Assembly (NCBI GenBank): GCA_023664045.1
Contig: JAMPGH010000001.1
Span: 118,090-182,089 of the forward strand
Reading direction: 5' to 3'
Length of the DNA: 64,000 bases
Source of the DNA: Alistipes senegalensis
GTDB taxonomy: Bacteria > Bacteroidota > Bacteroidia > Bacteroidales > Rikenellaceae
Shown here: positions 45,175 to 54,402 of the stretch, piece by piece
Layout of the letters: each line of letters opens with the position of its first letter
Position numbering within the stretch: the stretch's first letter is position 1
The notes under the pieces: generated by a model
Seen by the model: the letters and a program-made list of their open reading frames with translations, nothing else
Told to the model about the DNA's origin: nothing
The model's database searches: none
Position numbers and translations under genes: made by a program

Positions 45175-46737
45175 ATGAAACTTACAAAATCCATTCTGTT
45201 GGCGGCATGCGCCGCCACGCTGTTCGGCATGGCGGCATGTCAGAAAGAAGAGCCGGCAGAAAACAACCGTCCGACGAGCGAATCGGTTTCCAAAAACGAA
45301 GCGCTGCTTTCGGTATTCGCCGAAGCTCTGTCGAAAGCGACCTACAACCGCGAAGATGTCCGGGAATTTCTGAAAGAAGAAGCCGTCAAGCAATTCGACA
45401 AGAACTACGACGTACTCTACGCGCTGGTCAAAGATAAGGAGATCGGCGGCTCGACATTCCGCGACATTCTGGTGGAATATTCGTCGGAAGCCAAAATCGC
45501 AGCGATCGAAGAGAACATCCCCCTGCTCAATATTCTTGTTCCCAAGATCGCGATCTTCGGCATCGCAGCCGAAAACATGGACTGCACCGACCCGGAAATT
45601 CCGGTAGCCGTATCGAAAGCGAAAACGACGTCGCTCTACCTCAACGGAGAGTGTGCGGCCGACCTCGAAAAGGGCGAGATTCCCGATTTCCACACCTTCG
45701 TCGTGAACGAAAACAGCCGCGTCATCGTCGACGCCATTACGCGCAGCGGCGAACAGACCTTCCGATTCATCTCGCCCAACTACGACGGCTCGATCCGCGA
45801 AGACGAGGAACCGCAGACCCGATCCACCGCCATGACGGCCAGCGAAGTAGGTTCCAAAGCCGTAATGGCATACAACTACTTCTACACCAGCGATTCCGGG
45901 TCCAATTCCCGCACCTACCAGCGAGACTACATCTACTACGGCATCACCCCCGCGAACGGGAACGGAACCCTGAACCGGCTGGTATCGGAGTATATCAGCT
46001 TCCTCGAAGTCGACCCGAAAGCCTATTTTAAGATTGCCGATCAAAAGACAGGAGAAGCCTATGAAGATCCGTATATCAAGGCGAATCAGACGAGCCAAGA
46101 AAAACGGGCTCTGACCAACGCCGAACTGCTCGACAGAATGTGGACGAAAGGCGCTTACGATTTCCGGTTCGAAATCTTCTCGACCAACAACGAACAACCT
46201 GTCATCATCTATCTACCGCTCAGACCCGACGAATTGTGGGACTTCCACATCGCCAGCAGCTATCGGCACAGCACTTGGTTCAGACACAGCAAGTACACCT
46301 ACACGATCGATCCCAACAAGTTTACGATCAAGCGCGTATACCTGAAAAATAAACAGATCTCTTTCGGGAAATGGGATTTATCGCAAGAGGCGCTGGAGAG
46401 ATACATCTCTATCTATGAAGAAGATAAAGAGGCAAGATATGAAACTACCGTCAGCCATCAAGTAACAAAAATGACGAGCTGGAAAGTAAACGGAGAAATC
46501 AAATTCGGATTCGGAAAGAACAGTACCACATCCGGCACTGTAGACGGAGGGGTATCGGGCTCGACCACCAAAACGGAAACCAAAGCATACAAGTTCGAAA
46601 GAAACGAAAAAGATGACAATTTAGGCAGCATCAAAATCTATTTCTTCGATCCGATTATCGACGGCAAGAGCGGCAGCAACTATCTGGTACACACCTATAA
46701 CACCGGATATGTTTCGTTCGGACTGGCCGTAGAATAA
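45175..46737 (+). CDS. Unrecognised lipoprotein, 520 residues
   Basis: A predicted lipoprotein: FGMAAC gives Cys22, then QKEEPAEN. The N-terminal part (about 35-130) is helical and charged (EALLSVFAEALSKATYNRED). The central region (about 140-330) is mixed and the C-terminal 190 residues look beta-rich, with SWKVNGEIKFGFGKNSTTSG and a final YVSFGLAVE. That last half is reminiscent of pore-forming-type beta hairpins (alternating Ser/Thr/Gly), but I cannot assign a family. It follows the DUF3244 gene by 56 bases and precedes another small lipoprotein by 13 bases, so the three are probably co-transcribed. Confidence 0.7.
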   Translation: MKLTKSILLAACAATLFGMAACQKEEPAENNRPTSESVSKNEALLSVFAEALSKATYNREDVREFLKEEAVKQFDKNYDVLYALVKDKEIGGSTFRDILVEYSSEAKIAAIEENIPLLNILVPKIAIFGIAAENMDCTDPEIPVAVSKAKTTSLYLNGECAADLEKGEIPDFHTFVVNENSRVIVDAITRSGEQTFRFISPNYDGSIREDEEPQTRSTAMTASEVGSKAVMAYNYFYTSDSGSNSRTYQRDYIYYGITPANGNGTLNRLVSEYISFLEVDPKAYFKIADQKTGEAYEDPYIKANQTSQEKRALTNAELLDRMWTKGAYDFRFEIFSTNNEQPVIIYLPLRPDELWDFHIASSYRHSTWFRHSKYTYTIDPNKFTIKRVYLKNKQISFGKWDLSQEALERYISIYEEDKEARYETTVSHQVTKMTSWKVNGEIKFGFGKNSTTSGTVDGGVSGSTTKTETKAYKFERNEKDDNLGSIKIYFFDPIIDGKSGSNYLVHTYNTGYVSFGLAVE

Positions 46738-46750
46738 ATCCGAAACCATT

Positions 46751-47098
46751 ATGAAATACCTGAAGTTGATTCTATTATTGAGCCTGCTTTGGGCCGGGCT
46801 GCTCGCCTGCTCGAAAGACGACGACGGAACCCACCGATTGAAATTCGTGGTCGAAGGCGGAGCGCCGGATGCCGAAATAAGAGTTTCCTATTATGGATTT
46901 CGAGGCGGACCAGACTGGCATACCATAAGAGGACGTTTCGAATACTCGATCGCCTCGGATTTGGAGGTTGCCGGATTAGAAGCCCGATGCGACGATCCGA
47001 CCAACTGGATCAAAGTGGAGATATACGTAGACGGCAAACTGAAAGCTCAAGAGTACGGGACCCGCTCGGTACAAACTCCGCAAATACGGCTCAAGTAA
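46751..47098 (+). CDS. Small unrecognised lipoprotein, 115 residues
   Basis: A predicted lipoprotein: AGLLAC gives Cys20, followed by SKDDDG, an Asp-rich signal that in Bacteroidetes goes with surface export of lipoproteins. The mature part is a single beta domain (HRLKFVVEGGAPDAEIRVSY) of the immunoglobulin-like kind, similar in style to small Bacteroidetes lipoproteins of unknown function. It starts 13 bases after the 520-residue lipoprotein gene, and a terminator-like hairpin follows at 47108, so it ends the unit. Confidence 0.68.
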   Translation: MKYLKLILLLSLLWAGLLACSKDDDGTHRLKFVVEGGAPDAEIRVSYYGFRGGPDWHTIRGRFEYSIASDLEVAGLEARCDDPTNWIKVEIYVDGKLKAQEYGTRSVQTPQIRLK

Positions 47099-47107
47099 AC
47101 CATCGGC

Positions 47108-47146
47108 GACAAGCCCGGGACATAACGTCCCGGACTTGTCCGTTTC
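47108..47146 (+). terminator. Terminator after the small lipoprotein genes
   Basis: GACAAGCCCGGGAC (47108-47121) pairs with GTCCCGGACTTGTC (47127-47140) with a single mismatch, followed by CGTTT. The remaining bases to 47327 show no gene. Confidence 0.7.
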
Positions 47147-47327
47147 CGGGGCAAAGAAAATACAATAAAATATTGCCGATGCGATGCCTCCGGAGAATAT
47201 CCACGAGGAAAGCGAAATTCGAGACGGGAATGTTCGGTCGAGTAACGCCGGAATCGGCGAGGATTCGGAACGGCGACGGAAAGGTCGAAAGTCCGGAGCG
47301 GCGGTTTTTATGAAGACCGGGCGGAGG

Positions 47328-48092
47328 TTATGCCTCCAGCCGGAAATCGTCGGCGTCCTCCCATGCGGGAAACGACTCGCGGAACTGACGCTGCTGATCG
47401 AGGTCGAGCTCGACGACCATCGTCCACTCGCCGCTGTCGGCGCCGGCGATGGTGCGTCCCAGATAATCGAGCGCCATCGAATCGCCGATATAGACGGCAT
47501 CGGGGTCGGTGCCGACGCGGTTGACGCCGATGACGAAACACTGGTTCTCGATGGCCCGGGCCCGCAACAGCGCGCACCACGCATCGCGCCGCTTGTTGTC
47601 CCACGAGGCGCAATAGATGATGGCATCGTAATCGCCCCGGCAGCGGCTCCAGACGGGGAAACGCAAGTCGTAGCAGATCTGCAGCAGAAAACGGAAACCC
47701 ATATATTCGACCACAACGCGCCGGCTGCCGGGCGTATAGTCGCGTCCCTCGCCGCCGGGCCGGAACAGGTGGCGCTTGTCGTACCACGCCGTTTCGCCCG
47801 AAGGCTTGACGAAGAACATGCGGTTGCGATAGGTGCCCGCCTCCATGATGACGGCGCTGCCCACGACGGCCTTGCCGTAGGTTGCGGCCCAACGGCGCAT
47901 GGTCGAGACGACCAGTCCGTCGGCAGGTTCGGCGACGACCGCAGGCCGCAGCTTGAATCCTGTGGCGAACATCTCGGGCAGTACGACGACGTCGGCGTCG
48001 GCCGCGGCGACGACCGGCTCGATCCGCTCCAGATTGCGGGCCGTATGCTCCCACTCCATATCTACCTGACAGAGCGCTATGCGAAGTTTCAT
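47328..48092 (-). CDS. Nitrilase-superfamily amidase (omega-amidase-like)
   Basis: A 254-residue carbon-nitrogen hydrolase with the catalytic triad Glu40 (VLPEMFATGF), Lys106 (WYDKRHLF) and Cys140 (QICYDLRFP). The sequence around these sites resembles YafV/Nit2-type omega-amidases, which hydrolyse 2-oxoglutaramate or 2-oxosuccinamate in methionine salvage and glutamine metabolism (family knowledge; the exact substrate is uncertain). The start is the ATG at 48092; the -7 box TATCTTTG (48118-48111) and GTTG (48141-48138) form a good minus-strand promoter, back-to-back with that of the CvfB-like gene. Confidence 0.88.
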   Translation of the reverse strand: MKLRIALCQVDMEWEHTARNLERIEPVVAAADADVVVLPEMFATGFKLRPAVVAEPADGLVVSTMRRWAATYGKAVVGSAVIMEAGTYRNRMFFVKPSGETAWYDKRHLFRPGGEGRDYTPGSRRVVVEYMGFRFLLQICYDLRFPVWSRCRGDYDAIIYCASWDNKRRDAWCALLRARAIENQCFVIGVNRVGTDPDAVYIGDSMALDYLGRTIAGADSGEWTMVVELDLDQQRQFRESFPAWEDADDFRLEA

Positions 48093-48110
48093 AGGAATAA
48101 TTTGAACACT

Positions 48111-48141
48111 CAAAGATAGCCATTTTTCGAAAACGCGCAAC
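48111..48141 (-). promoter_or_regulatory. Promoter of the amidase gene
   Basis: On the minus strand GTTG (48141-48138), 19 bases, TATCTTTG (48118-48111); one mismatch to the consensus. Confidence 0.65.
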
Positions 48142-48167
48142 GCCGACACCGGCAAAATCGCCGGAAA

Positions 48168-48199
48168 GTTGCGCACGAGCGAAATAAAACGTACTTTTG
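48168..48199 (+). promoter_or_regulatory. Promoter of the CvfB-like gene
   Basis: GTTG (48168-48171), 20 bases, TACTTTTG (48192-48199); one mismatch to the consensus. The ATG at 48220 is about 14 bases past the expected start site. Confidence 0.65.
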
Positions 48200-48219
48200 C
48201 AACCTAACCGCACGAAATC

Positions 48220-49056
48220 ATGCTCCACGCAGGACGCAACCACACCCTCACCGTCAGCCGCGTATCGGACTACGGGCTCTATCTTGAAAACGAAGAACAC
48301 GACGAAGTACTGCTTCCGAACCGCTACGTATCGCTGGCGGACAAGCCCGGAGATAGGAAAGAGGTGTTCGTCTACCACGACTCGGAAGACCGGCTGGTAG
48401 CCACGACCGAGACCCCGAAACTGCGGGCCGGAGAGGCGGGCTACCTGAAGGTGGTGGACAAGACCCTGCACGGAGCCTTTCTGGACTGGGGCCTGACGGG
48501 CAAGGATCTCTTTCTGCCCAACCGCAACCAACAAGGAGGCATTCTGGCGGGACACAGCTACATCGTCTACCTGTACGAAGACAACGTAACGGGCCGCTGC
48601 GTGGCGACCAACAAGCTGAAGACGTTCATCGACAACGATGAGATCACGGTGCGGCCGCGCGAAGAAGTAGAGGTGCTGGTGGCCTCGGAGAGCCCGATCG
48701 GCTACCGCGTGATCGTCAACAACCGCCATTGGGGCATGATCTACCGCAACCAGATTTTCCGACCGGTGGCGGTCGGCGACCGGATGCAGGGCTACGTACG
48801 ACGCATCACGGAAGATCATCGCATCGACATAAGTCTCCAGCAGACGGGATTCGCGCAGGTGAAAGACTCGGCGCAGACCTTGCTGCAACTGCTGCGCGAC
48901 AACGGCGGGCGACTGCCCCTCAACGACGCGAGCGATCCGGACGAGGTGCAGCGGCTCACGGCGATGAGCAAGAAGACGTTCAAACGCTCGGTCGGCATGC
49001 TGCTCAAGCAAGGCAGCATCGAGATGAACGACCGGGGAATCGAAATCCGCAGATAA
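48220..49056 (+). CDS. CvfB-like S1-domain RNA-binding protein
   Basis: A 278-residue protein with three S1-like OB segments (about 1-65, 68-135, 140-212) and a C-terminal winged-helix-like domain (about 222-278, KKTFKRSVGMLLKQGSIEM). It matches the CvfB/YitL family, which binds RNA and in staphylococci affects virulence-factor expression; the segment HGAFLDWGLTGKDLFLPN is characteristic. Its stop overlaps the ATG of the methyltransferase gene by one base, giving likely translational coupling. Confidence 0.88.
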   Translation: MLHAGRNHTLTVSRVSDYGLYLENEEHDEVLLPNRYVSLADKPGDRKEVFVYHDSEDRLVATTETPKLRAGEAGYLKVVDKTLHGAFLDWGLTGKDLFLPNRNQQGGILAGHSYIVYLYEDNVTGRCVATNKLKTFIDNDEITVRPREEVEVLVASESPIGYRVIVNNRHWGMIYRNQIFRPVAVGDRMQGYVRRITEDHRIDISLQQTGFAQVKDSAQTLLQLLRDNGGRLPLNDASDPDEVQRLTAMSKKTFKRSVGMLLKQGSIEMNDRGIEIRR

Positions 49057-49820
49057 TGGCAACTCTCAAAACCGCGGAACGCGTCTCGCGCGACGCCTCC
49101 GACAACTTCGTATTCCAACGTTCGCTGCTGGCCTACCATGCGGCCTCCGAACGCATCGAGGGCGACGTGCTGGAGATCGGCACGGGCTCGGGCTACGGCA
49201 TCGAAGTGGTGGCGCCCCGGGCCGCACGCTTCGTAACGATCGACAAACATGCCCCGGCCGCCGAGCTGACGCAGGTGCCGGGCGCGGAGTTCCGGCAGGC
49301 GACCGTACCGCCGCTGCCATTCGCCGACGGAGAGTTCGACTGCGCGATCTCGTTTCAAGTGATCGAACACATCGAAAAAGACGCCGAGTTCGTACGCGAA
49401 ATCCACCGGATATTGCGACCCGGCGGGCGGCTGATCCTGACGACGCCCAACCGCCCCATGTCGCTGACCCGCAACCCGTGGCACGTACGCGAATACACGG
49501 CCGAGGAGTTGCGCGGGCTGCTTTGCGGCTGCTTTGCGGAAGTGGAGATGCTGGGAGTTTTCGGCAACGAAAAAGTGATGGAGTATTATGCCCGGAATCG
49601 CCGCAACGTAGCGCGCATCGCGAAATTCGACATTCTCGATCTTCAGCACCGGCTGCCCCGCCGTCTGCTGCAACTCCCCTACGACATCCTGAACCGCCTG
49701 AACCGCCGACGGCTGCTGACGGCCGACACGGAGCTGACGACCTCGATCCGCATGGACGACTATCGGCTGGGACCTGTCGGCGACGGCTGTTTCGACCTTT
49801 TCTGCATAGCCCGGAAATAA
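49056..49820 (+). CDS. Class I SAM-dependent methyltransferase
   Basis: A 254-residue protein with the SAM-binding motif I, VLEIGTGSGYGIEV (about 39-52), then DCAISFQVIEHIEKD and LRPGGRLILTTPNRP, as in the Methyltransf_11 group. The C-terminal part (about 165-254) is not recognised. The substrate cannot be inferred. The start is the ATG at 49056, which overlaps the stop of the CvfB-like gene (TAATG). A strong terminator follows. Confidence 0.85.
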   Translation: MATLKTAERVSRDASDNFVFQRSLLAYHAASERIEGDVLEIGTGSGYGIEVVAPRAARFVTIDKHAPAAELTQVPGAEFRQATVPPLPFADGEFDCAISFQVIEHIEKDAEFVREIHRILRPGGRLILTTPNRPMSLTRNPWHVREYTAEELRGLLCGCFAEVEMLGVFGNEKVMEYYARNRRNVARIAKFDILDLQHRLPRRLLQLPYDILNRLNRRRLLTADTELTTSIRMDDYRLGPVGDGCFDLFCIARK

Positions 49821-49837
49821 GGGCCCCGGAGAAGCAT

Positions 49838-49872
49838 AAAATGCGGGACGAAAAAATCGTCCCGCATTTTTC
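49838..49872. terminator. Bidirectional terminator between methyltransferase and crcB
   Basis: ATGCGGGACGA (49841-49851) pairs perfectly with TCGTCCCGCAT (49857-49867); A- and T-rich flanks serve both strands. Confidence 0.88.
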
Positions 49873-49892
49873 ATGTTCCCATACCGGAAGCG

Positions 49893-50270
49893 CTACGCCG
49901 CCTTGATGAGCGAACGGCCCAGCCAGACGAGCAACAATCCCAACGCGAAGCTCAGCCCGACGTACAATCCGAAGCTGAGCCACTGTTTCTGTTGGAGCAG
50001 CAGGAACATGTCGTCGGAGAAAGAGGAGAAGGTGGTGAAACCTCCGCAGAAACCCGTGATGAGGAAGACGTTCATCGACGGCGAAATCAGATGTGTCTTT
50101 TCGGCCAGACCGAAGAAGATGCCGATGACGAAGCTGCCGATCAGATTGACGGCGAAAGTACCCCACGGAAAGGCGCCGGAACTGACCAGATGGAAGAGTT
50201 TTCCGGTGAGAAAACGCAAGCAGGTGCCGAGGAAACCGCCCAGACCTGCGATAAGCATGGCTCGAAACAT
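49893..50270 (-). CDS. crcB: Fluoride channel CrcB/Fluc
   Basis: A 125-residue protein with four membrane segments; it dimerises to form a fluoride exporter. Signatures: GLGGFLGTCLRFL at the N-terminus, NLIGSFVIGIFFGL, and GFCGGFTTFSSFS, whose Phe and Ser/Thr residues line the pore. The start is the ATG at 50270, which gives the exact family length. A minus-strand TATCTTTG (50295-50288) is a likely -7 box. No fluoride riboswitch was recognised upstream. Divergent from ureA. Confidence 0.95.
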   Translation of the reverse strand: MFRAMLIAGLGGFLGTCLRFLTGKLFHLVSSGAFPWGTFAVNLIGSFVIGIFFGLAEKTHLISPSMNVFLITGFCGGFTTFSSFSDDMFLLLQQKQWLSFGLYVGLSFALGLLLVWLGRSLIKAA

Positions 50271-50369
50271 AGAGACGGAATTTTCGGCAAAGATACGCAA
50301 ATTCCGGGCCGAATGCCGAAACGGCTCAAAATCGGCAAATACGGACGGCGCCCCGAAGCGACGCCGGGC

Positions 50370-50466
50370 TGGCACACTCTTTGACACGGGCGCTGAAGCC
50401 AGCCGTCGATCTCCCTGACAAGTACCGGGGAAACGGCGGAAGCCGTAATCCTAAAAAACACAAAAT
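50370..50466 (+). promoter_or_regulatory. Putative sigma-54-like promoter and structured leader of the urease operon
   Basis: No TAnnTTTG box fits. TGGCACACTCTTTGAC (50370-50385) matches the sigma-54 pattern TGGCAC-N5-TTGC at -24, with A for C at the -12 dinucleotide. The expected leader then has two small hairpins in series: TCCC/GGGA around 50420-50440, and CGGC-GGAA-GCCG (50444-50455). It resembles no riboswitch class that I could name. Nitrogen control of urease by sigma-54 would make sense biologically, but this is inference. Confidence 0.3.
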
Positions 50467-50467
50467 T

Positions 50468-50770
50468 ATGCACTTATCACCGAAAGAGATCGACAAGCTG
50501 ATGCTCCTGTCGCTGGGCATGATCGCCGAACGACGCATGAAGAAAGGGCTGAAACTCAACTATCCGGAAGCCGTGGCCTACATCACCTCCACGGCGCTCG
50601 AAGAGGCGCGGGCGGGAAAAACCGTCGAAGAAGTGATGACCGGTGCCGCCAGCGTGCTGCGCAAAAGCGACGTCATGGAGGGCGTAGCCGACATGATCGA
50701 CCTGCTGCAGGTCGAAGCCGTATTCACCGACGGATCCCGTCTGGTGAGCATCCACCACCCGATCAAATAA
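50468..50770 (+). CDS. ureA: Urease subunit gamma
   Basis: The 100-residue gamma subunit of urease, exact family length. It opens with [20 protein letters not shown], then ARRMKKG-type residues and [17 protein letters not shown] and a final [14 protein letters not shown] end ([11 protein letters not shown]). Part of the (alpha-beta-gamma)3 enzyme that hydrolyses urea to ammonia and carbamate in the cytoplasm. It is the first gene of the operon; ureB follows after 17 bases. Confidence 0.97.
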   Translation: MHLSPKEIDKLMLLSLGMIAERRMKKGLKLNYPEAVAYITSTALEEARAGKTVEEVMTGAASVLRKSDVMEGVADMIDLLQVEAVFTDGSRLVSIHHPIK

Positions 50771-50787
50771 TCCTAAAGGACGAAACA

Positions 50788-51342
50788 ATGGACAACATGA
50801 CGAATCCGGCTCCGGCGCAGAACGACCGACAGGCCGCGAGCCTCTATCCGAACCGACCGGGCTTCGAGCCCTCCCAACCGGTCGCCGTAGGCGGCGAGAT
50901 CCTCGCCGCTGCACCGATCGAATACAACCTCGGCCGCAAGACCGTGAAACTTGTGGTCCGCAACACGGGCGACCGTCCCATTCAGGTGGGATCGCACTTC
51001 CACTTTTTCGAAGTGAACCGCTATCTGGAATTCGACCGCGACGCCGCATTCGGCTGCCACCTGAACATCCCGGCGACGACGGCCATCCGCTTCGAACCGG
51101 GCGACCAGAAAGAGGTGGAAGCGGTAACCTACGCCGGCAAACGCCGCGTGATCGGCTTCAACGGGCTGGCGATGGGCTACACGGGCGACGAAGATGCGCC
51201 CACCTACTTCCCGGCCCGCATGAAAGCCGTGCGCAAGGTCCGCGAAGCGGGATTCAAGGAGATCGCCGAGAAAGAGGCCGAAGCGGACTACGCCAAGCAT
51301 GAAGCCGCCGCCACGAAAAAGAACGATAACGCAAAAAAATAA
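50788..51342 (+). CDS. ureB: Urease subunit beta, with extended ends
   Basis: The 184-residue beta subunit. The core (about 35-135) is typical: [18 protein letters not shown] and [18 protein letters not shown], then [14 protein letters not shown] and [11 protein letters not shown]. The protein is longer than the usual 100-135 residues because of an N-terminal ~30-residue segment and a C-terminal tail of about 45 residues rich in Lys, Glu and Ala. The tail is probably disordered or helical and its role is unknown. Five bases separate it from ureC. Confidence 0.95.
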   Translation: MDNMTNPAPAQNDRQAASLYPNRPGFEPSQPVAVGGEILAAAPIEYNLGRKTVKLVVRNTGDRPIQVGSHFHFFEVNRYLEFDRDAAFGCHLNIPATTAIRFEPGDQKEVEAVTYAGKRRVIGFNGLAMGYTGDEDAPTYFPARMKAVRKVREAGFKEIAEKEAEADYAKHEAAATKKNDNAKK

Positions 51343-51347
51343 GAGAC

Positions 51348-53066
51348 ATGGCAACCATTTCACGGCAAGAATACAACAACCTTTTCGGCCCGACGGTGGG
51401 CGACAAGATCCGGCTGGGCGACACCGATCTCTATGTGGAGATCGAAAAGGATCTGCGCGAATACGGAGACGAGATCGTCTACGGCGGCGGCAAAACCCTG
51501 CGCGACGGCATGGGGCTGGCCAACACGATGACCTCGAAAGAGGGGGCGCTCGACATCGTAATCACCAACGTAACGATCATCGACCCGATCATCGGCGTGG
51601 TGAAGGCCGACGTAGGCATCAAGGACGGCAAGATCGCCGGCATCGGCAAGTCGGGAAACCCCAACACCATGCACGGCGTACATCCCGACCTGATTACGGG
51701 AGCGGCCACCGACGCCATTTCGGGCGAGCACCTGATCCTGACGGCCGCAGGTATCGACGGACACGTGCATCTGATCTCCCCGCAGCAGGCCTACGCCTCG
51801 CTGAGCAACGGCATCACGACCCTCTTCGGCGGCGGCATCGGCCCCACGGACGGAACCAACGGCACGACCATCACCTCGGGCAAGTGGAACACCGAACGCA
51901 TGCTCGAATCGCTCGAAGGCATTCCCGTGAACGTGGGCATGCTGGGCAAAGGCAACTGTTCGGTGGCTCAGCCCATCGAAGAACAGATCGAATCGGGCGT
52001 CTGCGGTCTGAAAGTGCACGAAGACTGGGGCTCGACCCCGGCGGCGATCCGGGCGGCTCTGGACGTAGCGGACCGCTACGACGTACAGGTAGCCATACAC
52101 ACCGACACGCTCAACGAAGGGGGCTACGTGGAAGACACGATCGCTGCGATGGACGGCCGCACGATCCATACCTACCATACGGAAGGTGCCGGCGGCGGAC
52201 ACGCGCCCGACCTGCTGAAAGTAGCCTCGATGCCCTACGTGCTGCCCTCCTCGACCAATCCGACGCTGCCGTTCGGCATCAACTCGCAGGCCGAGCTCTT
52301 CGACATGATCATGGTATGCCATAACCTCAATCCGAAGATTCCGTCGGACGTGGCGTTCGCCGAAAGCCGCGTACGTCCCGAGACGCAGGCGGCCGAAAAC
52401 GTGCTGCACGACTTAGGCGTGCTGTCGATGGTCTCGTCCGACTCGCAGGCGATGGGGCGCGTGGGCGAATCGTTCATGCGCACGTTCCAGACCGCCTCGT
52501 TCATGAAGAAAGCCTGCGGCAAGCTGGCCGAAGATGCCGACGGCAACGACAACTTCCGCGTGCTGCGCTATCTGGCCAAGATCACGATCAACCCGGCGAT
52601 CACCTTCGGCGTATCGGACTATCTGGGCTCCGTGGAGAAAGGCAAGATCGCCGATCTGGTACTCTGGGAACCGCAGTTCTTCGGCGCAAAACCCAAGATG
52701 GTCATCAAAGGCGGCGTAATCAACTGGTCGAACATGGGCGATCCCAACGCTTCGCTGCCCACGCCGCAACCCTGCTACTACCGTCCGGTATTCGGCGCTT
52801 TCGGCCGCGCCCTGCAGAAGACCTGCGTTTCGTTCGTCTCGAACGCCGCCTACGAAAACGGCATCAAGGAACGGCTCTCGCTCGACCGCATGGTCCTGCC
52901 GGTACGCCGCACGCGCCAGCTGACCAAATACGACATGGTCCGCAACGGCGGCATGCCGCAGATCGACGTCAACCCCGAGACCTTCGACGTGCTGGTCGAC
53001 GGCATCCGGGCCTACGTGGAACCGGCCCGCGAATTCCCGCTCAGCCAGCTCTACTGGTTCAGCTGA
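51348..53066 (+). CDS. ureC: Urease subunit alpha (catalytic)
   Basis: A 572-residue amidohydrolase carrying the dinuclear nickel site. All key residues are seen: His139 and His141 in [12 protein letters not shown], the carbamylated Lys222 in [10 protein letters not shown], the His pair in [10 protein letters not shown] and [15 protein letters not shown], and the flap MVCHNLNPK with the catalytic His325 preceded by Cys. The residue after the flap His is Asn where many ureases have His. The Asp ligand is in [13 protein letters not shown]. So the enzyme should be active. About 67 bases separate it from ureE, the widest gap in the operon. Confidence 0.98.
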   Translation: MATISRQEYNNLFGPTVGDKIRLGDTDLYVEIEKDLREYGDEIVYGGGKTLRDGMGLANTMTSKEGALDIVITNVTIIDPIIGVVKADVGIKDGKIAGIGKSGNPNTMHGVHPDLITGAATDAISGEHLILTAAGIDGHVHLISPQQAYASLSNGITTLFGGGIGPTDGTNGTTITSGKWNTERMLESLEGIPVNVGMLGKGNCSVAQPIEEQIESGVCGLKVHEDWGSTPAAIRAALDVADRYDVQVAIHTDTLNEGGYVEDTIAAMDGRTIHTYHTEGAGGGHAPDLLKVASMPYVLPSSTNPTLPFGINSQAELFDMIMVCHNLNPKIPSDVAFAESRVRPETQAAENVLHDLGVLSMVSSDSQAMGRVGESFMRTFQTASFMKKACGKLAEDADGNDNFRVLRYLAKITINPAITFGVSDYLGSVEKGKIADLVLWEPQFFGAKPKMVIKGGVINWSNMGDPNASLPTPQPCYYRPVFGAFGRALQKTCVSFVSNAAYENGIKERLSLDRMVLPVRRTRQLTKYDMVRNGGMPQIDVNPETFDVLVDGIRAYVEPAREFPLSQLYWFS

Positions 53067-53133
53067 ACCCTTTTTCGTCGATTCCGGGGAAGCCTGTGCT
53101 TTCCCGGAATCGACATGAACAAAACGCCCCCTT

Positions 53134-53700
53134 ATGAAAATCTACACGAAAATCGTCGGCAACCTCCGTGCCCCCGAGTGGGCCGAGCGAGCGAAAGAAG
53201 CCGACATCGAAGCCGTCGAACTGGACCAGTGGACGGCGCAGAAAAGCCGCTTCGTAGCCTCGGGCGGAAGCGGCGACGAATATGCCGTAGCCCTCGAACG
53301 CCGCACGCAACTGCTCGACGGCGACATTCTGGAATACGATGCCGACAGTCGCCGCATCGTAGCGATCCGCATCCGGCTGAACGACGTACTGGTGGCCGAT
53401 CTGAGCGAGCTGGCCCGCGAGAAGCCCGAAGAGATCATCCACATCGCGCTCGAACTGGGCCATGCGATCGGCAACCAACACTGGCCGGCCGTGGTGAAAG
53501 GAACGAAGGCATACGTTCCGCTGACGGTGGACAAGAAAGTGATGGAGAGCGTGATGCGCACGCACCGGATCGAGCACGTAACCTACTCGTTCCAACCCGG
53601 ATCGGAGGTGATTCCCTATCTGGCGCCCCACGAGATCCGACGTCTTTTCGGCGGTGCGAACCGCGAAAACGAAGCGGAACACCACCATGCCCATGTCTGA
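53134..53700 (+). CDS. ureE: Urease accessory protein UreE (nickel metallochaperone)
   Basis: A 188-residue protein that delivers nickel to the UreDFG-apourease complex. The N-terminal peptide-binding domain is followed by the metal-binding domain with LELGHAIGNQHWPAVV, whose His is the conserved nickel ligand at the dimer interface, and IEHVTYSFQPGSEV. The C-terminal tail ends in HHHAHV, a short His-rich nickel store, shorter than in Klebsiella. Its end overlaps the start of ureF by 14 bases. Confidence 0.93.
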   Translation: MKIYTKIVGNLRAPEWAERAKEADIEAVELDQWTAQKSRFVASGGSGDEYAVALERRTQLLDGDILEYDADSRRIVAIRIRLNDVLVADLSELAREKPEEIIHIALELGHAIGNQHWPAVVKGTKAYVPLTVDKKVMESVMRTHRIEHVTYSFQPGSEVIPYLAPHEIRRLFGGANRENEAEHHHAHV

Positions 53701-54385
53701 GAAGATCACGCAACTGATGCGGCTCATGGCACTCACCGACTCGGCATTTCCGGTGGGAACCTTCTCGTTCTCGAACGGGCTGGAGACGGCCGCAGACACG
53801 GGGCTGGTGCACGACGCCGCGACGCTGGAAGCCTACACGCGCGAGATCGCCCGGCAGGCGGCCTTCACCGACGGAGTAGCGGCCCTGCACGCCCGGCGCA
53901 GCTACCTGCGGGAAGATTTCGACGGAATCGTCGGAGCCGATCATCAGGCGATGCTCTGCAAACTGAACGCCGAAGCCCGGCAAATGACCTGCCGCATGGG
54001 CAAGAAACTGGCGGAACTCTACACGCACACGACCCCCGACCCGACCGCGGCGCGCTGGCTGCACGCAATCGATGCCGGCAGCACGCCGGGCAGCTACCCC
54101 GCAGCGCAAGGGATCGTATTCGCCGCCTGCGGAATCGGCGAACGGGAACTCTTCTGCTCGCACCAGTACGGAGCGATCAACACGGTACTCAACGCCGCAC
54201 TGCGCTGCGTACGCGTCTCGCACTACGATACGCAACGGATTCTGTTCCGCCTTTCGACCGAAACGGCCGGACTCTACGACGAAGCGTCGCAAATGGAGTA
54301 CGACGACATGTACGCCTTCGCCCCGCAGATCGACATACTGGCCTCGCTGCACGAGAAAGGCACCAAACGACTATTCATGAACTGA
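53687..54385 (+). CDS. ureF: Urease accessory protein UreF
   Basis: A 232-residue all-helical protein that forms the UreD-UreF platform and acts with UreG in nickel insertion. [21 protein letters not shown] near the N-terminus is the family signature, followed by [16 protein letters not shown] and RTGR-like basic residues, and a C-terminal end rich in acidic residues. I chose the ATG at 53687; a second in-frame ATG two codons later (53693) is equally possible. It overlaps the ureE stop. Confidence 0.93.
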   Translation: MPMSEKITQLMRLMALTDSAFPVGTFSFSNGLETAADTGLVHDAATLEAYTREIARQAAFTDGVAALHARRSYLREDFDGIVGADHQAMLCKLNAEARQMTCRMGKKLAELYTHTTPDPTAARWLHAIDAGSTPGSYPAAQGIVFAACGIGERELFCSHQYGAINTVLNAALRCVRVSHYDTQRILFRLSTETAGLYDEASQMEYDDMYAFAPQIDILASLHEKGTKRLFMN

Positions 54386-54402
54386 AAAAAACACCTGAAC
54401 CG

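Noticed and set aside
47147..47327. A small gene after the lipoprotein terminator
   Set aside because: Short open frames exist but have no start context, domains or codon pattern like the neighbours.
50271..50466. Fluoride riboswitch before crcB, or a cobalamin or nickel-cobalt riboswitch before ureA
   Set aside because: None of the conserved cores of these classes could be found on either strand; the divergent region shows only short hairpins.
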